Of a stretch of 11,942 nt of DNA, positions 8,058 to 11,942 are shown piece by piece; the stretch's first letter is position 1; each line of letters starts with the position of its first letter. The notes below the pieces were generated by a model, which was given only the letters and a program-made list of their open reading frames with translations, was not told where the DNA came from and made no database searches. The stretch is from NCBI GenBank assembly GCA_023257525.1, contig JALRCB010000021.1:1-11942 (forward strand), in the 5' to 3' direction. Source of the DNA: Candidatus Nanopelagicales bacterium (GTDB lineage: Bacteria > Actinomycetota > Actinomycetes > S36-B12 > UBA5976). The position numbers and the translations under genes were made by a program.

Positions 8058-8318
8058 AAGACATTCGATGACCTATTTGCTGAGCTAACCTCCAAGGTTG
8101 CCGCGGGCGATACCAACTCTGGAACCGTTACGGCGATTTCCCAAGGCGTTCACACAGTTGGCAAGAAAGTTGTTGAAGAAGCAGCTGAAGCATGGATGGC
8201 CGCAGAGCACGAAAACAAAGAGCGCGCTGCCGAAGAAATTTCACAATTGATTTATTGGACTCAAGCCCTCATGATCGCAAGTGATGTTTCACTTGATGAC
8301 GTGTATCGAAAGTTGTAA
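8055..8318 (+). CDS. hisE: Phosphoribosyl-ATP pyrophosphatase
   Basis: Hydrolyses phosphoribosyl-ATP to phosphoribosyl-AMP, the second step of histidine synthesis. It is an all-alpha MazG-like nucleotide pyrophosphohydrolase of 87 residues, the usual size for a stand-alone HisE. The metal-binding acidic residues lie in KKVVEEAAEAWMAA (about 37-50) and in the following helix RAAEEISQLIYW (57-68). The GTG start is chosen because it is the only start giving the complete N-terminal helix (KTFDDLFAEL). hisG follows after 2 bases. HisI, which does the next step, is not in the window, as in other actinobacteria where hisE pairs with hisG. Confidence 0.95.
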   Translation: MKTFDDLFAELTSKVAAGDTNSGTVTAISQGVHTVGKKVVEEAAEAWMAAEHENKERAAEEISQLIYWTQALMIASDVSLDDVYRKL

Positions 8319-8320
8319 TC

Positions 8321-9166
8321 ATGTTGCGCGTTGCCGTTCCAAACAAAGGTCAGCTTTCTGATCCAGCCCGTGACATGTTGCGTGAGGCTGGCTATGCCGC
8401 AGCTGCCAACAGTCGTGAACTAGTAGTTCAAGATCCAGAAAATGACGTTGAATTCTTTTTCTTACGGCCGCGTGACATTGCAACCTATGTAGGTCGCGGC
8501 ACCCTAGATGTTGGAATCACTGGCGAAGATTTACTCGCAGACTCAGGTTCGCAGGCCACAACAATTTTGGAACTTGGTTTTGCGCCATCCACATTCCGCC
8601 TAGCTGCGCCGCAAGGAACAGCCAAAGCTGCTAGCGATCTTGCAGGAAAGCGCATCGCAACCAGTTACCCAACAATTTTGAACAACTGGCTGACTAAACA
8701 AAACTTGTCAGCCGAAGTCGTAACACTTGATGGCGCTGTTGAAAACGCCGTCCGTCTTGGTGTCGCCGATGCTGTTGCCGACGTAGTGGCAACTGGAACT
8801 ACCTTGAAGCAAGCCGGCCTAGAAATTATTGGAGATCCAATCTTCAAAAGCCAGTCAGTTTTGATTTCCCGCAACAACATCGAAGATCAAAATGCAGTAG
8901 ATGTTTTCGTTCGACGTTTGCAAGGTGTTATTACTGCGCGCGCTTATGTCTTAGTTGATTACGACATTCCAAACACTTTGGTTGAAAAGGCTTGTGTAAT
9001 TACACCTGGAATTGAATCACCAACTGTTTCTTCACTACATGATTCAGCGTGGTCGGCAGTTCGTGCGATGGTTCCGCGCAAGCAAGTTCACGCAGTGATG
9101 GATGAACTTTATGACTTAGGTGCGCGCGGAGTCATTGTTACTGACATTCACGCTTGCCGAATCTAA
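8321..9166 (+). CDS. hisG: ATP phosphoribosyltransferase, long form
   Basis: Catalyses the committed first step of histidine synthesis, joining ATP and PRPP. The catalytic domains show VPNKGQL (6-12), DVGITGEDLL and the PRPP-binding loop DAVADVVATGTTL starting at Asp150. The C-terminal 75 or so residues (from about 205) form the ACT-like regulatory domain of the long HisG type (ITPGIESPTVSSL, VPRKQVHAVMDEL, DIHACRI), so feedback inhibition by histidine and no need for HisZ are expected. The length of 281 residues agrees with mycobacterial HisG. The ATG lies 2 bases after hisE with only a weak GAAAG upstream, which suggests coupling. Confidence 0.96.
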   Translation: MLRVAVPNKGQLSDPARDMLREAGYAAAANSRELVVQDPENDVEFFFLRPRDIATYVGRGTLDVGITGEDLLADSGSQATTILELGFAPSTFRLAAPQGTAKAASDLAGKRIATSYPTILNNWLTKQNLSAEVVTLDGAVENAVRLGVADAVADVVATGTTLKQAGLEIIGDPIFKSQSVLISRNNIEDQNAVDVFVRRLQGVITARAYVLVDYDIPNTLVEKACVITPGIESPTVSSLHDSAWSAVRAMVPRKQVHAVMDELYDLGARGVIVTDIHACRI

Positions 9167-9171
9167 TTCAT

Positions 9172-9855
9172 ATGGCAACTGACTTTACGGGAGCTGAACT
9201 TCCCGAATCTGATTTTGCAAATGATGATGGTTCACCTGATCCATACATTCGTTCAGTACTGCGCAACTACGCACAAAGCGCCACTGCCGAATCCGCACGA
9301 AACTTACTTGACGCTTTGATGGACGCTCGACTGCTTGTACCGGTAGTTGCTGAATTAGATTCCATGGAAGAAGGCGTTGAAAAAGATAGCCACATGACTT
9401 CAGTTGAATTTCATTCGGCTGATGGCCGTCGCGCCCTACTAGCTTTTTCCGGTTCGGACAGCTTGGAAGCCTGGGATGAATCGGCCAGGCCAATTCCACG
9501 GGTTGCTTTCACTGTGGCACAAAGCGCTCTTGAGCAGGGACTTGATGCCTTGATCATCGATGTTGGGGGACCAGTTCCAACTGCAATCGATGGAACTTTG
9601 CTTTCACTGCTCGCCATTGGCCCAAATCGCGAGGCCCTTTTGGATGACACCTTGGATGAAGTCGTGGCCCAGTTAGCGCAATTGCCAGGCGTAAGTTCGG
9701 CGCATTGGGATGACACTGATGAGGAAGTCACGATCACATTGGCGATCAGCGAGCCAATTGCCACCCTTGGCACCGCTATTACCGAAGTAATCGCAGGCAG
9801 TGACCTAAACGCCCTGCTAGATCGCCCACTTGAAGTGGCAATCTCAAATAACTAG
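9172..9855 (+). CDS. SseB-family protein of unknown role
   Basis: A 227-residue soluble protein with no signal peptide or membrane segment. Residues about 30-150 resemble the SseB N-terminal domain found in actinobacteria: a helix ending DARLLVPVV, the EKDSHM segment (70-75), DGRRALLAFSG and a WDESARPIPRV segment, then ALEQGLDALIIDVGGP. Residues about 155-227 form a small acidic alpha/beta region. The family is named after an E. coli protein linked to serine sensitivity; the biochemical role is unknown. The ATG at 9172 is preferred to the in-frame TTG at 9154, which lies inside hisG. The gap to hisG is 5 bases and the Shine-Dalgarno is poor, so it may be read from the his transcript. SseB-family genes are often seen near infC in actinobacteria. 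Confidence 0.8.
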   Translation: MATDFTGAELPESDFANDDGSPDPYIRSVLRNYAQSATAESARNLLDALMDARLLVPVVAELDSMEEGVEKDSHMTSVEFHSADGRRALLAFSGSDSLEAWDESARPIPRVAFTVAQSALEQGLDALIIDVGGPVPTAIDGTLLSLLAIGPNREALLDDTLDEVVAQLAQLPGVSSAHWDDTDEEVTITLAISEPIATLGTAITEVIAGSDLNALLDRPLEVAISNN

Positions 9856-9860
9856 TAAAT

Positions 9861-9887
9861 CAAGGGGTTTTCTACTCAAACCCTTTG
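9861..9887 (+). terminator. Hairpin after the SseB-family gene, possible terminator
   Basis: The arms CAAGGGGTTT (9861-9870) and AAACCCTTTG (9878-9887) pair over 10 positions, with one G-U wobble and a 7-nt loop. The hairpin starts 6 bases after the stop codon, as expected for an end-of-unit terminator. It is not followed by a T-run (GATTATGAGTC), so it would be a non-canonical terminator or an mRNA 3'-end stabiliser. Confidence 0.45.
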
Positions 9888-9914
9888 GATTATGAGTCTT
9901 TGCCGCCTTCCCGT

Positions 9915-9920
9915 TAAACT
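9915..9920 (+). promoter_or_regulatory. Candidate -10 element of the infC operon
   Basis: TAAACT fits the TANNNT pattern and is identical to the hexamers at the priA and ribH stops. Transcription would start near 9927, just before the first hairpin of the infC leader, giving a 5' leader of about 175 nt. There is no clear -35 hexamer at standard spacing. Confidence 0.4.
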
Positions 9921-9931
9921 CGTACCTGACC

Positions 9932-10094
9932 GACCCGGTAGTTCTCGGATTACTAGGTCACACAAGCGGACATTGTTCCCACTCGCATCGCCCTTAAGGG
10001 TGTCGAGTTGGTCTGGAAACATCGCAACAGCGATGTGTGCACACTCGTGCATATCCAGTTGAACCCTGTTTGTTTGTAGCCCGTCGACAACAGG
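9932..10094 (+). promoter_or_regulatory. Highly structured 5' leader of infC (two hairpins, a three-way junction, an SD-sequestering hairpin)
   Basis: Four successive folds can be drawn with little unpaired sequence between them. P1: GACC-C-GGTA (9932-9940) with TACT-A-GGTC (9951-9959), with one C-A mismatch. P2: ACTCG/CGAGT (9981-9985/10004-10008) around CGCCC/GGGTG with a TTAA loop. P3: a three-way junction closed by CTGGA/TCCAG (10013-10017/10054-10058) that encloses ACATCGC-AACA-GCGATGT (10019-10036) and TGCAC-ACTC-GTGCA (10038-10051). P4: CCTGTT plus GT, with one bulged T (10065-10073), pairs with ACAACAGG (10087-10094) and covers half of the infC Shine-Dalgarno. This fits a cis-regulatory RNA controlling infC-rpmI-rplT, for example by L20 or IF3 as in other bacteria, but the ligand is not known from sequence. 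No internal terminator is visible, which favours control of translation. Confidence 0.55.
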
Positions 10095-10104
10095 AGGACT
10101 TATC
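10092..10104 (+). promoter_or_regulatory. infC Shine-Dalgarno and ATC start codon
   Basis: AGGAGG (10092-10097), the strongest Shine-Dalgarno in the window, is followed after 4 nt by ATC. The frame from ATC encodes ISIEPRINERIRV, which is the conserved N terminus of actinobacterial IF3. No ATG, GTG or TTG lies near this Shine-Dalgarno in the right frame; the nearest is GTG at 10138, inside the conserved domain. A second ATC at 10108 (10 nt spacing) is a less likely alternative. The site decides the infC start. Confidence 0.75.
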
Positions 10105-10983
10105 AGTATCGAACCCCGCATCAACGAGCGGATTCGTGTGCCCGAAGTACGTCTTGTCGGAGCTGCTGGAGAGCAGATCGGCATTGTCGGTATCGAGGAT
10201 GCATTGCGATTGGCAATTGAAGCCGATCTTGATCTTGTAGAAGTTGCACCTGAAGCCAAGCCTCCAGTTTGCAAAATTATGGACTACGGCAAGTTCAAGT
10301 ACGAAGCAGCCGTTAAAGCTCGTGAAGCACGAAAGAACCAAGTCAACACAGTCATCAAGGAAATGAAGTTACGTCCAAAGATTGACCAGCATGACTATGA
10401 GACCAAAAAGGGTCACATCGAACGGTTCCTTTCACAGGGCGACAAAGTCAAGATCACAATCATGTTCCGTGGTCGTGAACAGTCTCGTCCAGAACTGGGT
10501 TACAAGTTGTTGCAAAAGTTAGCGACCGACATCGGTGAAAGTGCCGTTATCGAATCCTCACCTTTGCAAGACGGTCGCAACATGACCATGGTGCTTGCAC
10601 CAGCTCGTAAAACTTCTGGTGGCAAAGCTGCAAAGCCTGCCCCAGCTAAAACTGAATATCAAGCTCCAGTAGCGCAAGCTCCAGTAGCGCAAGCTCCAGT
10701 TGCAGCAACTCCAGTAGTTGAAGCTCCAGCTTCGGTAATAGAGACGCCAGTAGCTGTACCAGCTCCGGTTGTTGAAGTGCAAGCCGCCGAAGCAAAGCCA
10801 GTTGCTAAGAAAGCAGTAGCTAAGAAGACCGCTGAAGCTAAGCCCGCCGCTAAGAAAGCAGCAGCAAAAACTGCTGAAGCTAAGCCAGCCAAAAAGGTGG
10901 CAGCAAAGAAAGTAGCTGCAAAGAAAGAGCCAGCGGCCAAGAAGGCGCCAGCAAAAAAGACTTCTAAGGAAACAAAGAAGTAA
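10102..10983 (+). CDS. infC: Translation initiation factor IF-3 with long low-complexity C-terminal tail
   Basis: IF3 binds the 30S subunit, checks the initiator tRNA and start codon, and keeps the subunits apart. With the ATC start the product has 293 residues. The N domain includes EPRINERIRVPEVRL and PPVCKIMDYGKFKYEA. The linker follows, then the C domain with IKEMKLRPKI, DYETKKGH, ITIMFRGREQSRPELG and DGRNMTMVLAP, which ends at about residue 168. The remaining 125 residues are extra: an Ala/Pro/Val-rich part with three QAPVA repeats (187-201), then 65 Lys/Ala-rich residues (229-293, 23 lysines, AEAKP recurring three times), like histone H1 tails. A GTG start at 10138 would cut 12 conserved residues. 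The non-AUG start is the classic basis of IF3 autoregulation. First gene of infC-rpmI-rplT. Confidence 0.95.
   Translation: MSIEPRINERIRVPEVRLVGAAGEQIGIVGIEDALRLAIEADLDLVEVAPEAKPPVCKIMDYGKFKYEAAVKAREARKNQVNTVIKEMKLRPKIDQHDYETKKGHIERFLSQGDKVKITIMFRGREQSRPELGYKLLQKLATDIGESAVIESSPLQDGRNMTMVLAPARKTSGGKAAKPAPAKTEYQAPVAQAPVAQAPVAATPVVEAPASVIETPVAVPAPVVEVQAAEAKPVAKKAVAKKTAEAKPAAKKAAAKTAEAKPAKKVAAKKVAAKKEPAAKKAPAKKTSKETKK
10660..10704 (+). repeat. Three tandem 15-bp units within infC encoding QAPVA
   Basis: CAAGCTCCAGTAGCG occurs twice exactly (10660-10674, 10675-10689) and a third time as CAAGCTCCAGTTGCA (10690-10704). The units are in frame, each giving Gln-Ala-Pro-Val-Ala, so changes in copy number would lengthen or shorten the IF3 tail without a frameshift. 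Confidence 0.9.
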
Positions 10984-10991
10984 CCAAACTT

Positions 10992-11011
10992 CTTGTCTTA
11001 CCCAAGACAAG
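10992..11011 (+). promoter_or_regulatory. Perfect hairpin between infC and rpmI
   Basis: CTTGTCTT (10992-10999) and AAGACAAG (11004-11011) form a perfect 8-bp stem with the 4-nt loop ACCC. It sits 8 nt after the infC stop and 11 nt before the rpmI Shine-Dalgarno. There is no T-run afterwards, so it is unlikely to be a simple terminator. It may mark RNA processing, partial attenuation or translational control of rpmI. Confidence 0.5.
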
Positions 11012-11033
11012 CAAAGACAGGCAGGAGAGAAAC

Positions 11034-11228
11034 ATGCCAAAGAATAAGACCCACAGTGGTGCCAAGAAGCGTTTCCGCGTAACCGGATCCGGCAAGTTGA
11101 TGAAGGAACAGGCAAATAAGCGCCACCTTCTGGAACACAAGTCGAGCCGTCGCACGCGTCGTCTCTCTGTAGACCAGGTCCTGTCCCCAGCTGATTCAAA
11201 GAAAGCAAACAAGCTACTCGGCCGTTAA
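11034..11228 (+). CDS. rpmI: 50S ribosomal protein L35
   Basis: A small basic protein of the large ribosomal subunit. It has 64 residues, the usual L35 size, starts PKNKTHSGAKKRF and has the conserved GSGKLMKEQANKRHLL and KSSRRTRRL segments that contact 23S rRNA, ending in a short helix (DSKKANKLLGR). The ATG has AGGAGA 5 nt upstream (11023-11028). It lies 50 nt after infC and 35 nt before rplT in the widely conserved infC-rpmI-rplT operon. In other bacteria L20 represses the operon; a hairpin just upstream of this gene could take part in such control. Confidence 0.97.
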   Translation: MPKNKTHSGAKKRFRVTGSGKLMKEQANKRHLLEHKSSRRTRRLSVDQVLSPADSKKANKLLGR

Positions 11229-11263
11229 GTCGCAGCAGTTTGTTATAGAAGAGGAGATTTGTC

Positions 11264-11647
11264 ATGGCACGTGTGAAGAGAGCCGTTAATGCTCAAAAGA
11301 AGCGTCGTGAAGTACTTGAGCAAGCCAGTGGTTACCGTGGACAGCGTTCCCGGTTGTACCGCAAGGCCAAGGAACAAGTTACGCACTCGATGGTTTACGC
11401 CTACAACGACCGTCGTTCCCGTAAGGGCGACTTCCGTCGTCTTTGGATCCAGCGCATCAACGCTGCAGCTCGTGCCAACGGCATGACCTACAACCGTTTG
11501 ATCCAGGGTCTAAAGCTTGCAGAGATCGAAGTAGATCGCCGCATGCTTGCAGAGATGGCAGTTAATGATCCAAAGGCATTTGCTTCTTTGGTTCAGACTG
11601 CTGCAAAAGCATTACCAGCTGAAGCTGCACCAAAGGCTTCTGCCTAA
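11264..11647 (+). CDS. rplT: 50S ribosomal protein L20
   Basis: A primary 23S rRNA-binding protein needed early in 50S assembly. It matches the family throughout: ARVKRAVNAQKKRREVLEQA, GYRGQRSRLYRKAKEQV, DRRSRKGDFRRLWIQRINAA, YNRLIQGLKLAEIEVDRRML and LAEMAVNDPKAFASLV. It has 127 residues against about 118 in E. coli, the difference being an Ala/Pro-rich tail (PAEAAPKASA). The ATG follows AGGAG (11252-11256) at 7 nt. In E. coli and B. subtilis L20 represses its own operon by binding the mRNA, so it is the leading candidate ligand for the folded infC leader. The downstream gene begins only 2 bases after the stop. Confidence 0.97.
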   Translation: MARVKRAVNAQKKRREVLEQASGYRGQRSRLYRKAKEQVTHSMVYAYNDRRSRKGDFRRLWIQRINAAARANGMTYNRLIQGLKLAEIEVDRRMLAEMAVNDPKAFASLVQTAAKALPAEAAPKASA

Positions 11648-11649
11648 TC

Positions 11650-11942
11650 GTGCAATCAAGCGAAGTTCTAACGAACGTGCGCGCGCCGAAAGTGGCGCGC
11701 GCACGTCGTCTTTTAAAGCGTGGCTTTAGAGAATCTGATGGCCTGTTTTTGGCCGAAGGTCCGCAAGCTTGTCGCGAAGCAGCTACTGCCGGCAAAGTAA
11801 AAGAATTATTCCTAACGCAAGAAGCATTTGATCGTTACGCCGAGATTGTTTCCGTCATTGAAGAATCCGGTGCTGAAATCACAGTTTGCACTGAAGCCGT
11901 AATCGAACAATTCAGTAGCACTGTTTCACCGCAAGGTATGAC
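11650..11942 (+). CDS. TrmH/SpoU-family RNA methyltransferase, N-terminal part (3' truncated by window)
   Basis: The frame starting at GTG 11650 stays open for 97 codons to the window end. It reads like the N terminus of actinobacterial SpoU-type 2'-O-methyltransferases often found after rplT: VLTNVRAPKVARARRLLKRGF, split here as VLTNVRAPKVARAR and RLLKRGFRES, then GLFLAEGPQACREAA, an alpha/beta RNA-binding domain, and VSPQGM just before the catalytic SPOUT domain, which lies outside. The GTG at 11650 is preferred to the in-frame GTG at 11677 because it keeps the conserved VLTN segment. There is no close Shine-Dalgarno, and the gap to rplT is 2 bases, so initiation is probably coupled. Codons for residues about 9-19 also form a strong hairpin. 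The RNA target cannot be told from this fragment. Confidence 0.85.
   Translation, partial: MQSSEVLTNVRAPKVARARRLLKRGFRESDGLFLAEGPQACREAATAGKVKELFLTQEAFDRYAEIVSVIEESGAEITVCTEAVIEQFSSTVSPQGM
11675..11714 (+). terminator. 13-bp GC-rich hairpin with T-run after rplT, inside the next gene
   Basis: ACGTGCGCGCGCC (11675-11687) and GGCGCGCGCACGT (11694-11706) are perfect reverse complements around the loop GAAAGT. After CGTC a run of four T follows (11711-11714). It lies 28 nt after the rplT stop, like a Rho-independent terminator of the ribosomal operon. The same bases are codons of the downstream methyltransferase, so it would act as a terminator or attenuator within a coding region. Confidence 0.6.

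Noticed and set aside
9154..9171. TTG at 9154 as the start of the SseB-family gene
   Set aside because: It lies inside the end of hisG, has no Shine-Dalgarno and adds only six non-conserved residues; the ATG at 9172 is simpler.
9991..10000. Palindrome CCCTTAAGGG as a protein operator
   Set aside because: It forms the inner part of an RNA hairpin with an outer 5-bp stem, so RNA structure explains it better. Its likeness to the rpe palindrome (both centred on TTAA) is probably chance.
9892..10062. A 56-codon ORF from ATG 9892 through the infC leader, including a nine-codon ORF from ATG 10033
   Set aside because: No Shine-Dalgarno, a Ser/Arg/Cys-rich random-looking product, and a start upstream of the proposed transcription start. 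The region is better explained as structured RNA. The short inner ORF likewise lacks a ribosome site.
10037..10240. A + strand ORF of 67 codons overlapping the infC start in another frame
   Set aside because: It overlaps the conserved IF3 N domain and its product has no recognisable features, so it is a shadow frame.
10558..11265. A long minus-strand ORF opposite the infC tail and rpmI
   Set aside because: The antisense of Lys/Ala-rich codons gives long Leu/Phe/Ser/Cys open frames by composition alone. It is opposite two certain genes.
1..11942. A search for defence systems, toxin-antitoxin pairs, CRISPR, IS elements, att sites and biosynthetic clusters
   Set aside because: Every substantial frame on the + strand is a recognised housekeeping gene with uniform style and spacing, and no direct repeats, transposase or foreign-looking block was seen.

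Overview
The window is a compact stretch of core chromosome from an actinobacterium (Actinomycetota) with unusually low G+C for the phylum, roughly half G+C by eye. The evidence is the gene order priA-def-fmt-rsmB-rpe-ribD-ribE-ribBA-ribH-hisE-hisG, then an SseB-family gene and infC-rpmI-rplT-trmH, together with typical actinobacterial family variants: a PriA without helicase motifs, a long-form HisG, and an RsmB with an N-terminal NusB-like domain. Small gaps, many 1-4 base overlaps and frequent GTG starts suggest a streamlined lineage such as the freshwater Nanopelagicales (acI group). That placement is an inference. All confident genes are on the + strand.

Layout. (1) 1-4046: the end of priA, then def, fmt and rsmB, covering replication restart, N-terminal methionine formylation and deformylation, and 16S rRNA methylation. 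(2) 4074-8044: rpe followed by a complete riboflavin set. Rpe interconverts ribulose 5-phosphate and xylulose 5-phosphate; ribulose 5-phosphate and GTP feed RibBA, and RibD, RibH and RibE complete the pathway. (3) 8055-9166: hisE and hisG, for histidine biosynthesis. (4) 9172-9855: an SseB-family gene of unknown role. (5) 9856-11647: a hairpin, a candidate promoter, a densely folded leader, then infC, rpmI and rplT (IF3, L35, L20). (6) 11650 to the window end: the start of a TrmH/SpoU RNA methyltransferase.

There is no mobile element, CRISPR array, tRNA, rRNA or defence system, and no new multi-gene system. The interest lies in expression control. infC begins at an ATC codon behind a strong Shine-Dalgarno, which is in turn behind about 165 nt that fold almost end to end: a hairpin, a second hairpin, a three-way junction and a hairpin that covers the Shine-Dalgarno. 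IF3 has a tail of about 125 residues, first Ala/Pro/Val-rich and then Lys/Ala-rich like histone H1. The 13-bp terminator-like hairpin after rplT lies inside the first codons of the downstream methyltransferase gene. At rpe and hisE, -10-like hexamers sit at the spacing expected for leaderless mRNAs, and at priA and ribH the hexamer TAAACT overlaps the stop codon.

No gene-free stretch exceeds 300 bases. The longest is 9856-10101, the infC leader region.
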